Source: Mycobacterium sp. GA-1285
GTDB lineage: Bacteria; Actinomycetota; Actinomycetes; Mycobacteriales; Mycobacteriaceae
Length of the DNA stretch: 64,000 nt
Reading direction: 5' to 3'
Assembly: GCF_001499905.1 (NCBI RefSeq)
Contig: NZ_LQIS01000034.1
Span: 186,001 to 250,000 of the forward strand
The notes beneath the pieces were generated by a model. The model ran no database searches. It was not told the DNA's origin and was given only the letters and a program-made list of their open reading frames with translations. Positions within the stretch are counted from its first letter, which is position 1. Every line of letters begins with the position of its first letter. A program made the position numbers and the translations under genes. Below are positions 49,115-58,057 of this stretch, one piece after another.

Positions 49115-49789
49115 CTACGCGTAGGGCAGCGGCGCCGCGGTCTGCGTCGCCGCCGCCAGCGTACGGAATTCGCCCGCATCCGCGGCGCCGGTCAGCGCAA
49201 TCTGCGCCGGTCCGCCCGGACCGGCCAGCCGGGTCGTCCACACCGGTTCGGCGGGTTTACCGTCGTCGTCGCCCTCGTAGACCACCCACTTCACGCCGTC
49301 GACGTCCTGCACCCCGGTGGGCACGACGTCGGAGTCGAGCGAGCCGACCAGCTTCTCCTCGTCGGCGTTGCTCTGGGTGAGGCTCACATACATTCCGCTC
49401 GGCGCGAGATAGCCGACGGTGGAGCTGACGGCCCGCAGCAATTGCCCCGTCGCGGGGTCGGTGCGACCGGCCTCGATGCCGTTGCGGCTACCTGAGTTCG
49501 ACTGCCAGCCCTCGGGCAGGGGCGGGATCCGGATCGGGATCTTCAGCGCGTCGGCGTCGGCACGCAAGGCCGCGGGCGCGTCGAAGGATGGGACGGGGCC
49601 CGCACCGGGCCCCGAGCCCTGAAACGAGCACATCCCCAGCATCCCGGCCAACACGATGCAGGCCAGAACCAGCGGCGCCATCGACCAGAACATGTCCCGG
49701 CCGTCATGCAGCAGCCGTGACTTGGCGGCCGGAGCCGGTCGGCCGGGGACAGATGGCCGGCGCGGCTCGGGAGCCTGTTGCGTGGTCAC
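49115..49789 (-). CDS. DUF4245 membrane-anchored protein (Rv1100-like)
   Basis: A 224-aa protein: cytoplasmic Pro-rich N-terminus (1-33), one transmembrane helix (about 35-55, APLVLACIVLAGMLGMC) and an extracytoplasmic domain typical of DUF4245 (PPLPEGWQSNSG, STVGYLAPSGMYVSLTQSN, VWTTRLAGPGG). A Cys follows the helix (MCSFQ) but is not in a lipobox. It is conserved next to glpX in mycobacteria, divergent with 54 bp between. Function unknown. Confidence 0.85.
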   Translation of the reverse strand: MTTQQAPEPRRPSVPGRPAPAAKSRLLHDGRDMFWSMAPLVLACIVLAGMLGMCSFQGSGPGAGPVPSFDAPAALRADADALKIPIRIPPLPEGWQSNSGSRNGIEAGRTDPATGQLLRAVSSTVGYLAPSGMYVSLTQSNADEEKLVGSLDSDVVPTGVQDVDGVKWVVYEGDDDGKPAEPVWTTRLAGPGGPAQIALTGAADAGEFRTLAAATQTAAPLPYA

Positions 49790-49843
49790 TCAGCCAGTAT
49801 CCCAGCTCCCGAACGTGGACCGGCTAATGGGACAATCTGGGCC

Positions 49844-50872
49844 ATGAGTCCGACCCGTGGTGAAGCCCCAGATCGAAATCTCGCGCTCGAGCTCGTCCGA
49901 GTAACCGAGGCAGGCGCGATGGCCGCGGGCCGCTGGGTCGGCCGCGGTGACAAGGAGGGCGGCGACGGTGCGGCCGTCGACGCCATGCGCGAGCTGGTGA
50001 ACTCGGTGACGATGCGCGGCGTGGTGGTGATCGGCGAGGGCGAGAAGGACAACGCGCCGATGCTCTACAACGGCGAAGAGGTCGGCAACGGCGACGGACC
50101 GGAGTGCGATTTCGCCGTGGACCCGATCGACGGCACCACGTTGATGAGCAAAGGCCTGTCCAACGCGATCTCTGTGCTCGCCGTCTCCGAACGCGACACT
50201 ATGTTCGACCCCTCCGCGGTGTTCTACATGAGCAAGCTCGCGGTCGGGCCCGAGGCGGTCGACGCGATCGACATCACCGCCCCGATCGGGGAGAACATCC
50301 GCCGGGTGGCCAAGGCCAAGAACGTGTCGGTCTCCGACCTGACCGTGTGCATCCTGGACCGGCCGCGCCATCAGCAGCTGATCGCCGATGTCCGGGAGGC
50401 CGGCGCGCGGTGCCGGCTGATCACCGACGGCGACGTCGCGGGCGCCATTTCTGCGTGCCGCCCCAACACCAGCACCGACATGCTCGCCGGTATCGGCGGT
50501 ACACCGGAGGGCATCATCGCCGCGGCCGCAATCCGCTGCATGGGCGGCGCCATCCAGGGCCAGTTGGCCCCCAAGGACGACGAGGAACGACAGAAGGCCA
50601 TCGACCGCGGCCACGACCTGGACCGCGTGCTGACCACCGAGGACCTGGTCTCAGGCGACAACGTCTTCTTCTGCGCCACCGGCGTCACCGACGGCGACCT
50701 GCTCAAGGGCGTGCATTTCTACAGCGGCGGCTGCACCACGCAGTCGATCGTCATGCGCTCCAAGTCGGGCACCGTGCGGATGATCGAGGCCTACCACCGG
50801 CTGTCCAAACTCAGCGAATACTCCGCGATCGACTTCACCGGCGACAGCAACGCCGTCTACCCGCTGCCGTAA
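49844..50872 (+). CDS. glpX: class II fructose-1,6-bisphosphatase
   Basis: A 342-aa GlpX-type phosphatase, essential for gluconeogenesis on fatty acids or cholesterol. Landmarks are GEGEKDNAPMLYNGEEVG, the metal site DPIDGTTLMSKG, ILDRPRHQQLI, GGTPEGIIAAAAIRCMGG and the end FTGDSNAVYPLP. It lies just upstream of fum (23-bp gap), matching the glpX-fum pair of M. tuberculosis (Rv1099c-Rv1098c). The ATG at 49844 is the family start. Confidence 0.96.
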   Translation: MSPTRGEAPDRNLALELVRVTEAGAMAAGRWVGRGDKEGGDGAAVDAMRELVNSVTMRGVVVIGEGEKDNAPMLYNGEEVGNGDGPECDFAVDPIDGTTLMSKGLSNAISVLAVSERDTMFDPSAVFYMSKLAVGPEAVDAIDITAPIGENIRRVAKAKNVSVSDLTVCILDRPRHQQLIADVREAGARCRLITDGDVAGAISACRPNTSTDMLAGIGGTPEGIIAAAAIRCMGGAIQGQLAPKDDEERQKAIDRGHDLDRVLTTEDLVSGDNVFFCATGVTDGDLLKGVHFYSGGCTTQSIVMRSKSGTVRMIEAYHRLSKLSEYSAIDFTGDSNAVYPLP

Positions 50873-50895
50873 CCACCAGACAAGTAAGGACATTC

Positions 50896-52320
50896 ATGAG
50901 CGTCGACTCCGACAGCGCAGCCGAGACCGAGTACCGCATCGAGCACGACACCATGGGCGAGGTCCGGGTGCCGGCCAATGCGCTGTGGCGCGCGCAGACG
51001 CAGCGCGCGGTGGAGAACTTCCCGATCTCCGGGCGCGGCCTCGAGCGCACCCAGATCCGCGCCCTCGGCCTGTTGAAAGGTGCCTGCGCGCAGGTCAACA
51101 AGGACCTCGGCCTGCTCGCAGCCGACAAGGCCGACGCGATCATCGCCGCGGCCGGTGAGATCGCCGACGGTCAGCACGACGACCAGTTCCCCATCGACGT
51201 CTTCCAGACCGGTTCGGGCACCAGCTCCAACATGAACACCAACGAGGTGATCGCCGGCATCGCGGCGCGCAACGGCGTGACCGTGCACCCCAACGACGAC
51301 GTCAACATGTCGCAGTCGTCGAACGACACCTTCCCGACGGCGACGCACATCGCCGCGACGGAAGCTGCTGTGCGCCATCTCATTCCCGCGCTCGAGGTGC
51401 TGCACGAGTCGCTGGCTGCCAAGGCTCGGCAGTGGCGTACCGTCGTCAAGTCCGGGCGCACCCACCTGATGGACGCCGTGCCGGTGACGCTCGGCCAGGA
51501 GTTCAGCGGTTACGCCCGTCAGGTCGAAGCCGGCATAGAAAGGGTGAAGGCGACCCTCCCCCGGCTCGGCGAACTTGCCATCGGCGGCACCGCGGTGGGC
51601 ACCGGCCTCAATGCGCCCGACGACTTCGACGAGCGTGTCGTCGCCGTGCTGCGTGAGCAGACCGGCCTGGCGGAATTGCAGGTCGCCGCAAATCATTTCG
51701 AGGCTCAGGCGGCCCGCGACGGGCTGGTCGAGGCGTCGGGTGCGCTGCGCACCATCGCCGTGTCGCTGACCAAGATCGCCAACGACATCCGGTGGATGGG
51801 CTCGGGACCGCTGACCGGGCTCGGTGAGCTTCAGCTGCCGGATCTTCAGCCGGGTAGCTCGATCATGCCGGGCAAGGTGAACCCGGTCATTCCCGAGGCC
51901 GTCACTCAGGTGGCCGCGCAGGTGATCGGCAACGACGCTGCGATCGCGTGGGGCGGGGGCAACGGGGCGTTCGAGCTGAACGTGTACATCCCGATGATGG
52001 CCCGCAACATCCTCGAGTCGTTCAAGATCCTGACCAACTCGTCGAAGCTGTTCGCCGAGCGCTGCATCGACGGGTTGGTCGCCAACGAGGACCGGCTCCG
52101 TGAGCTGGCCGAGTCGTCCCCGTCGATCGTCACGCCGTTGAACTCGGCGATCGGCTACGAGGAGGCGGCCGCAGTCGCGAAGCAGGCGCTCAAGGAGAAG
52201 AAGACCATCCGTCAGACCGTCATCGATCGGGGCCTGATCGGCGACACGCTGTCCGAGGAGGAACTGGACCAGCGCCTCGATGTGTTGGCGATGGCCAAGG
52301 TGAGAGACGACGAGCGTTAA
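50896..52320 (+). CDS. fumC: class II fumarate hydratase
   Basis: A 474-aa fumarase of the aspartase/fumarase superfamily, interconverting fumarate and malate in the TCA cycle. Signatures are TGSGTSSNMNTNEV, KSGRTHLMDAVPVTLGQEF and GSSIMPGKVNPVIPE, the mobile catalytic loop carrying the active-site Ser. It starts after TAAGGA with the ATG at 50896 and ends before the LuxR-type gene. M. tuberculosis calls the orthologue fum (Rv1098c). Confidence 0.96.
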   Translation: MSVDSDSAAETEYRIEHDTMGEVRVPANALWRAQTQRAVENFPISGRGLERTQIRALGLLKGACAQVNKDLGLLAADKADAIIAAAGEIADGQHDDQFPIDVFQTGSGTSSNMNTNEVIAGIAARNGVTVHPNDDVNMSQSSNDTFPTATHIAATEAAVRHLIPALEVLHESLAAKARQWRTVVKSGRTHLMDAVPVTLGQEFSGYARQVEAGIERVKATLPRLGELAIGGTAVGTGLNAPDDFDERVVAVLREQTGLAELQVAANHFEAQAARDGLVEASGALRTIAVSLTKIANDIRWMGSGPLTGLGELQLPDLQPGSSIMPGKVNPVIPEAVTQVAAQVIGNDAAIAWGGGNGAFELNVYIPMMARNILESFKILTNSSKLFAERCIDGLVANEDRLRELAESSPSIVTPLNSAIGYEEAAAVAKQALKEKKTIRQTVIDRGLIGDTLSEEELDQRLDVLAMAKVRDDER

Positions 52321-52442
52321 GCGCGTTCGCTCTCCGTCGTACCTGGCCGCCGCGGAACTGGCTCGCGTGATGGGTCAGCGCGGCCGGTAAGGGGTATACG
52401 GGTCTCGTCAGCTGTAGGGCTCAGCTCCGATTCTGAGGGGAT

Positions 52443-55241
52443 ATGCCGGGGGACGCGGGGGACGCGGGGGACGTTGTGATCGCCCAGTCGACGCACCGGC
52501 GCGCGGTCGTTGGCTTCCTGGACTCGGTCGCGCAGGGCCCGTCGGCGTTGCTGATCGAGGGCGAACCGGGGATCGGCAAGACGACGCTGTGGTCGGCCGC
52601 GGTCAAGCAGGCGCAACAGCGCGGATTCCACGTCCTGTCGACCCGCCCGGCGGCTGCGCAGTCGGTGCTCGCGTACACCGCACTGGCCGACATGCTCGAG
52701 GAGGCCGACACCCGCACGTGGGCCGACCTGCCGACACCGCAACTGCTCGCCGTCGACCAGGTGCTGCTGCGTGCGGACAACGGTGCGGTGACCGATCAGC
52801 GTGCGGTGGCCGCGGCGTTTCTCTCGGTGGTCGAACGACTCAGCGACGACCGTCCCGTCCTGTTGGCCATCGACGACCTGCAATGGCTCGACCCGTCGAG
52901 CCGGCACGTCATCTCCTTTGCGATACGGCGGCTCACTGGGCGCACCGGAGTACTGGCCAGCCTCCGTACCGAAGCAGGCGACGGTGGGGGCGACGACTGG
53001 CTGCAGTTGTCCCGGCCCGACGCCCTGAATCGAATCCGATTGCATCCGTTGAACATTCAGGATCTGCATCGGGCGGTCTCGGCACGGTTGCGACGGCCCT
53101 TCTCACGTCCCACCATCGACAGGATCCATCAGGTGTCGGGCGGGAACCCGTTTTACGCGATCGAATTGGCCCGTTCCCTCGACCACTCGACGAGTGTCGA
53201 CTCGTCGCTGCCCGGCACCCTGGCCGACGTGGTGCGGACCAGGCTGGGCAGCCTCGAATCCGATGTCCACGACGCATTACTGGCCGCTTCGTGCCTTGCC
53301 GTGCCGACGGTGGAGGTGGTGTCGGATGCGACGACGGGCGACGCGGACCGGCTGGTCGGATTGCTGGAGGTCGCCGAGGCCAAGGGCATCGTCGTGATCG
53401 ACGGCAACCGCATCCGGTTCACACATCCACTGCTGGCCAGCGGGGTCTACACCGAGGCGTCTCCCGGCCGCCGCCGGTCGATGCACCGCCGGCTCGCCGA
53501 GATCGTCGACGAACCCGAACTCCGTGCCCGACACCTCGCGCTGGCCGCCACCAAGGGCGACGACGTCACGCTGGAGGCGCTCGACATGGCGGCGGAATCG
53601 GCGCGGGTGCGCGGAGCACCCGCCGCGGCGGCCGAACTGGTGGATCTGGCCATCGGCCTCGGCGGTGACACCGCGGAGCGGATGCTGCGCTCGGCGCTGC
53701 ACCATTTCGACGCCGGGGAGCAGGAGCGCGCGGCGGCGGTTCTCGCGGAGGCCGTCGAACGACTGCCCACGGGCGCACTGCGTGCGGAAGCGTTGAGCCG
53801 ACTGGCGGTGGTGCGGCTGTACGGGGACGGCTTCATCGAGAGCGCTCGCCTGCTGCGCGAGGCGCTCGACGAGGTACACGACAACCACGCACTGCGCGTC
53901 CAGACCTTGATCACGTTGGCGTACACACTTTTCCACGCCAACCAGCTAGAGCAGAGCCTGGAAACCGCCGCCCTGGCGGTCGCCACCGCGGAGCACCTCG
54001 ACCAGCCGCATCTGCTCAGCATGGCGCTCGGGATGCTGGTCATACTGCGGTTCGCCGCCGGCCACGGCTACGACGAAGAGACGTTGCAGCGAGCGCTTCG
54101 ACTGGAGGACCCCGAGGCGTACGCACCATTGGTCTTTCGGCCCGTCATGCAGCACGCCCTGCTGCTGGAGTGGACCGGCCGGCTCGACGAAGCGCGCGGC
54201 GTCGTGGACCAGATTCGTGCGCGCTGCCTGGAGAAGGGCGAGGAGGGTGAGCACGTCTTCGTCTCGCAGCACGTCGTGACGAACGCGATCGCGCGCGGTG
54301 ACTTCGTCATGGCCAACCTGGTCGCCGAGGATGCCGTGGAGAAGGCCCGGCAGCTGGGGGGCAACACCGCGCAGTTCCTGACCCGGAGCTTGCGGGCTCA
54401 GCTGGCCGCACTCGCCGGCCACGAGGAGTCCGCCCGCCGGGCAATCGATGATGCCCTCGAATGTGCCAGGCAGACCGGCACGTTGCGAATGGCGGACCGG
54501 GTGCGCACCACGCTCGGGTTCCTGGAGGTCTCGCTGGGCGACTACGAAGCCGCCGCGGCCGCTCTTCAACCGATGCTCTCGGAGTTCGACCCCGACACCA
54601 CGCCGACCGAACTGCCGAATGCCGCCTACCTGCCGGACGCGATCGAGGCACTGGTACATCTCGACCGCCTCGTGGAGGCAGAACAGCTCACCGCCGCCCT
54701 GGAAAACAACGGCCGCAGATTGAATCGGGAGTGGATGCTCGCGATGGGTGCGCGATCACGTGCCATGCTGCTGGCCGCGCGCGGTGACCTGGGCGCCGCT
54801 CACAAGGCGGCGCAACGGGCGATGGCCGTACACGACCGGCTGCCGATGCCTTTCGAGCGCGCACGGACGCTGCTGACCCTAGGCCAGATCGAACGCAGGC
54901 AACGCAAGAAAGAATCGGCGTCGGCGCACCTTCGGGAGGCCTTCGAGGTATTCGAGCGTCTCAACATCCCCCTGTGGGCGGTCAAGGCGTCCGCGGAGTT
55001 CTCGCGTGCGAGCGCCGGGCCACAGCGCAGCGGCGAATTGACGCCGTCCGAGCAGCGGGTCGCAGAACTCGTCGCGACCGGAATGAAGAATCGAGACGTC
55101 GCGGCCGCGCTGTTCATCAGCCCCAAGACGGTCGAGGCCAACCTCGCGCGCATCTACCGCAAGCTGGGAATCAAGTCGCGAGCCGAACTGGGTCGACACG
55201 TCGGTCGCCCGAGCGGGGCCCAAACAGGTGACTACGCATAG
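52443..55241 (+). CDS. large ATP-binding LuxR-family regulator (LAL/MalT-like)
   Basis: A 932-aa STAND-type regulator: Walker A GEPGIGKTT (about 39-47), Walker B VLLAIDDLQWLD (about 139-150), a winged-helix/ARM region, a long alpha-helical TPR-like middle (about 330-850) and a C-terminal LuxR HTH (about 862-925; LTPSEQRVAELVATGMKNRDVA, SPKTVEANLARIYRKLGI). Such proteins bind an unknown inducer and ATP, then activate nearby promoters. The first codons contain a triple GGGGGACGC repeat (DAGDAGD). GAGGGG precedes the ATG. It is not part of the M. tuberculosis order at this point, so it is an insertion between fum and phoH2. Confidence 0.88.
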   Translation: MPGDAGDAGDVVIAQSTHRRAVVGFLDSVAQGPSALLIEGEPGIGKTTLWSAAVKQAQQRGFHVLSTRPAAAQSVLAYTALADMLEEADTRTWADLPTPQLLAVDQVLLRADNGAVTDQRAVAAAFLSVVERLSDDRPVLLAIDDLQWLDPSSRHVISFAIRRLTGRTGVLASLRTEAGDGGGDDWLQLSRPDALNRIRLHPLNIQDLHRAVSARLRRPFSRPTIDRIHQVSGGNPFYAIELARSLDHSTSVDSSLPGTLADVVRTRLGSLESDVHDALLAASCLAVPTVEVVSDATTGDADRLVGLLEVAEAKGIVVIDGNRIRFTHPLLASGVYTEASPGRRRSMHRRLAEIVDEPELRARHLALAATKGDDVTLEALDMAAESARVRGAPAAAAELVDLAIGLGGDTAERMLRSALHHFDAGEQERAAAVLAEAVERLPTGALRAEALSRLAVVRLYGDGFIESARLLREALDEVHDNHALRVQTLITLAYTLFHANQLEQSLETAALAVATAEHLDQPHLLSMALGMLVILRFAAGHGYDEETLQRALRLEDPEAYAPLVFRPVMQHALLLEWTGRLDEARGVVDQIRARCLEKGEEGEHVFVSQHVVTNAIARGDFVMANLVAEDAVEKARQLGGNTAQFLTRSLRAQLAALAGHEESARRAIDDALECARQTGTLRMADRVRTTLGFLEVSLGDYEAAAAALQPMLSEFDPDTTPTELPNAAYLPDAIEALVHLDRLVEAEQLTAALENNGRRLNREWMLAMGARSRAMLLAARGDLGAAHKAAQRAMAVHDRLPMPFERARTLLTLGQIERRQRKKESASAHLREAFEVFERLNIPLWAVKASAEFSRASAGPQRSGELTPSEQRVAELVATGMKNRDVAAALFISPKTVEANLARIYRKLGIKSRAELGRHVGRPSGAQTGDYA

Positions 55242-55323
55242 GGAAACACCCGATTCCTCCCGCCGGGTCACGGGACTTACGGTCGTAACGCTGTCCCGCC
55301 ACCCGCCATCGACTGGAGGACCG

Positions 55324-55545
55324 GTGCGTCTCGACGAAGCTCCCGCGGCCGCGCCCGTGACCGACCACGCCAACACCCTGGTCACGACGGCCACCAGCCA
55401 GCCGGCCCTGGGCACCGGATTTGCGGTGCTGGGCCTGGTTTCGCTACTCGACCTGCCGCGCGGCGGCCGCGCCGACCGGGTGGTGGCGCTCGGTGGCGCG
55501 GCGGCCGCCGGCTGGTACCTGGTCCGCCGCAACCGCCGCCGTTGA
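55324..55545 (+). CDS. small membrane protein, 73 aa
   Basis: A 73-residue protein starting with GTG at 55324, preceded by CTGGAGGA at ideal spacing. It has one or two hydrophobic helices (LGTGFAVLGLVSLLDL and VVALGGAAAAGWYLV) and a basic end NRRR. The frame is open back to an ATG at 55228 that overlaps the LuxR gene, but the strong ribosome-binding site favours the shorter form. Family unknown. Confidence 0.6.
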   Translation: MRLDEAPAAAPVTDHANTLVTTATSQPALGTGFAVLGLVSLLDLPRGGRADRVVALGGAAAAGWYLVRRNRRR

Positions 55546-55604
55546 CTGACTTCGGTGCACTATCGATCGCTTCAGCGACAGCGAGTGCACCCGAACCACC
55601 GTCG

Positions 55605-56945
55605 TCATGGCAGGGCGCCGGGGCTGATCTCCTCGAGCATCTCGGTCACCAGCGCGGCGATCGGCGAGCGCTCGCTGCGTAGCAGTGTGATGTGGGCGAA
55701 CAGGGGGTGGCCCTTGAGTTTCTCGATCACCGCCGCGACGCCGTCATGCCTGCCGACACGAAGGTTGTCCCGCTGCGCGACGTCGTGGGTGAGCACCACG
55801 CGCGAACCGGCACCCAGACGCGACAGCACGGTCAGCAGCACGTTGCGCTCGAGCGACTGGGCCTCATCGACGATGACGAACGAGTCGTGCAGCGAGCGCC
55901 CGCGAATGTGAGTCAGCGGCAGCACCTCGAGCATGCCGCGCGAGAGCACCTCCTCGAGCACCGCCGGGCTGGCCAGTCCTTCCAGCGTGTCGAAAACCGC
56001 CTGCGCCCAGGGGCCCATCTTGTCGCTCTCGCTGCCGGGCAGGTAGCCGAGGTCCTGCCCGCCGACCGCATAGAGCGGACGGAACACCACGACCTTGCGT
56101 TGCGTGCGGCGTTCCAGCACGGCCTCCAGTCCGGCGCACAACGCCAGCGCCGACTTGCCCGTGCCCGCCTTCCCGCCGAGCGAGACGATGCCGACCGACT
56201 CGTCGAGCAACAGGTCCAACGCCACCCGCTGTTCGGCGGAGCGACCGCGCAGTCCGAACGCCTCCCGGTCGCCGCGCACCAACTGCACCCGCTTCTCCGG
56301 AGTCACCCGGCCCAGGGCGTGCGACGTACCGCCGAGCATTCGAATACCGGTGTGGCACGGCAGATTTCGGGCCGCCTCCGAGTCGATCTCGCCCTCGGCG
56401 AACAACGTGTCGATCTCGTCGGACATGACATCGATTTCGGCCATACCCGTCCACCCGGATGTGATGACGTCTTGCGCGTGATACTCGTCGGCCGACAACC
56501 CGACGGCACCCGCCTTCACGCGTAGCGGAATGTCCTTGCTGACCAGCGTGACGTGCTTGCCCTCGGCGGCGAGATTGGCCGCGACCGTGAGGATCCGCGC
56601 ATCGTTGCTGTCGGTGCGGAAACCGGCGGGAAGCACCGAAGGATCGCTGTGGTTCAGCTCGACGTGTAACGACCCACCTTGTGCGCCAACGGGAATCGGC
56701 TGATCGAGCCGACCGTGTTCGAGCCGCAGATCGTCGAACAGCCGCAGGGCCTGACGCGCGAACCAGCCGAGCTCATGATGGTGCCGCTTGGCTTCGAGTT
56801 CGCTGATCACAACCAGCGGGACCACGACCTCGTGCTCGGCAAAGCGTGTGCAGGCCCAGGGATCTGACAACAGCACGGAGGTGTCGAGCACATAGGTCCG
56901 GCTCGGGCTGGATTGCCGGCTCCGCCGGCCCTGCGAATCGATCAC
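55605..56945 (-). CDS. phoH2: PhoH2: PIN-domain RNase fused to PhoH ATPase/helicase
   Basis: A 446-aa fusion: N-terminal PIN nuclease domain (about 17-150; YVLDTSVLLSDPW with Asp21, further acidic residues in ISELEAK and SNDARIL) and C-terminal PhoH ATPase (about 225-445; Walker A GGKAGTGKSA, FVIVDEAQSLE). Mycobacterial PhoH2 unwinds and cleaves RNA and is reported to pair with a small antitoxin, PhoAT, encoded just upstream. The GTG at 56945 is chosen because AGGAG lies 7 nt upstream; the frame is open to 56993. Confidence 0.93.
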   Translation of the reverse strand: MIDSQGRRSRQSSPSRTYVLDTSVLLSDPWACTRFAEHEVVVPLVVISELEAKRHHHELGWFARQALRLFDDLRLEHGRLDQPIPVGAQGGSLHVELNHSDPSVLPAGFRTDSNDARILTVAANLAAEGKHVTLVSKDIPLRVKAGAVGLSADEYHAQDVITSGWTGMAEIDVMSDEIDTLFAEGEIDSEAARNLPCHTGIRMLGGTSHALGRVTPEKRVQLVRGDREAFGLRGRSAEQRVALDLLLDESVGIVSLGGKAGTGKSALALCAGLEAVLERRTQRKVVVFRPLYAVGGQDLGYLPGSESDKMGPWAQAVFDTLEGLASPAVLEEVLSRGMLEVLPLTHIRGRSLHDSFVIVDEAQSLERNVLLTVLSRLGAGSRVVLTHDVAQRDNLRVGRHDGVAAVIEKLKGHPLFAHITLLRSERSPIAALVTEMLEEISPGALP

Positions 56946-57165
56946 GTAGCGCTCCTGGTATCCGCGGGTCCCCCGCGAACCGTCGGCGGACACTGCGGCA
57001 CCAGGGCCGGGGCCGGCCCTCTCGTGATCGCAACGATCGGGTACCGCCCGGACAGCAAAGCACGTCGCTAGCCATCGAAAACGACGCTACTCCCGTTGCG
57101 GCACATGCGCCGTGCAGGCGCGCCGTAGTGTTCGCCGCTCCCCGTCCGCGCCGGCGACCGCCCGG

Positions 57166-57993
57166 TTAAGCGAGCGTGAACTCGCGCATCTTCGGTTCGT
57201 CGGCCAGCCCCCACGCGGCGATCCGGTCGACAATCACCTGACGCAACTGCTCTGGTCCGAAGATGCCGGCCTGCGCGACATTGCGTACCTTGTCGGCGTA
57301 CGCGTCGATGTCGCCCCCGACGACGTCGAGTTCCGCCGCACGCCGCGCGATGGCGTCGACGGTTTCGTCCCGGCTCGTGGAGAGCAGGTGCGAAACCAGG
57401 TTGGCGAAGAACTCCTCGTGGCGCTCCTCGTCTTTGGCGATGCGGCCGATGAGACCCTTGAGCACCGGCTCGGTGATCTTCGCCTCGAGGTTGCGGCAGA
57501 AGAGGGCGTGAGCTCGCTCGAAGAAGGCCATGAACACCAGCCGCTCGATCTGGCTGTAGGTGTCGGCGCGGTAGCCCTTCATCACGTGTTCGACGCGGAC
57601 ATCCTCATTGGCGGCCGGGTCGATCTCCCGGGTGACGACGAGGTAGTTGCGCAGCGCGATGGCGTGCAGGTGCTCCTCGGCGGTCCACCGGCCGATCCAG
57701 CGGCCCCACTTCTCTTCGAGGATGAAACTGAAGACGAACTCGCGATGGAAACCGGCCAGATTGTCCTTGGTGACGAGCAGGATCTCGAGCGCGTCGGTGA
57801 CGTCTTTGGGCAGAGTCACCTGCGACGGGTCCCAGTCCTTGCCGCCGAGGAAGGCGAAGTTCTCGCCCTGGTCGAACGGCACGTAGTCGTGCGCGTACCA
57901 GAGGTCCTCGCTGTCGATGTGACGACGCAGCTCCTGCTGCACGACCGGCTCGAGTTCGAGGATCAGCGCATTCGGTACAGGTTTCTGTGCCAT
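57166..57993 (-). CDS. desA2: acyl-[ACP] desaturase DesA2
   Basis: A 275-aa ferritin-like diiron protein homologous to stearoyl-ACP desaturase. Metal-ligand motifs are Glu107-x2-His110 (AEEHLHA), Glu160 (FERAH) and Glu189-x2-His192 (DEERHEEF). It is essential for mycolic-acid biosynthesis in mycobacteria (family knowledge). The start at 57993 has no Shine-Dalgarno, but a -10 TACTGT ends 6 nt upstream, so the mRNA is probably leaderless. Confidence 0.94.
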   Translation of the reverse strand: MAQKPVPNALILELEPVVQQELRRHIDSEDLWYAHDYVPFDQGENFAFLGGKDWDPSQVTLPKDVTDALEILLVTKDNLAGFHREFVFSFILEEKWGRWIGRWTAEEHLHAIALRNYLVVTREIDPAANEDVRVEHVMKGYRADTYSQIERLVFMAFFERAHALFCRNLEAKITEPVLKGLIGRIAKDEERHEEFFANLVSHLLSTSRDETVDAIARRAAELDVVGGDIDAYADKVRNVAQAGIFGPEQLRQVIVDRIAAWGLADEPKMREFTLA

Positions 57994-57996
57994 GCA

Positions 57997-58035
57997 GTTA
58001 CAGTAACCCAGTTCTGTGGGAATCGTAAAATTCCC
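57997..58035 (-). promoter_or_regulatory. leaderless desA2 promoter with overlapping palindromes
   Basis: On the minus strand TTACGA (-35) and TACTGT (-10, 17-bp spacing) precede the ATG by 6 nt. The perfect palindrome GTTACAGTAAC (57997-58007) covers the -10, and GGGAAT/ATTCCC (58018-58023, 58030-58035) brackets the -35. Both would suit a dimeric repressor; the TetR regulator MadR is reported to control desA1/desA2, but I cannot verify its motif. Confidence 0.55.
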
Positions 58036-58057
58036 TCGGCCGCGCGTGGCGCACCGG

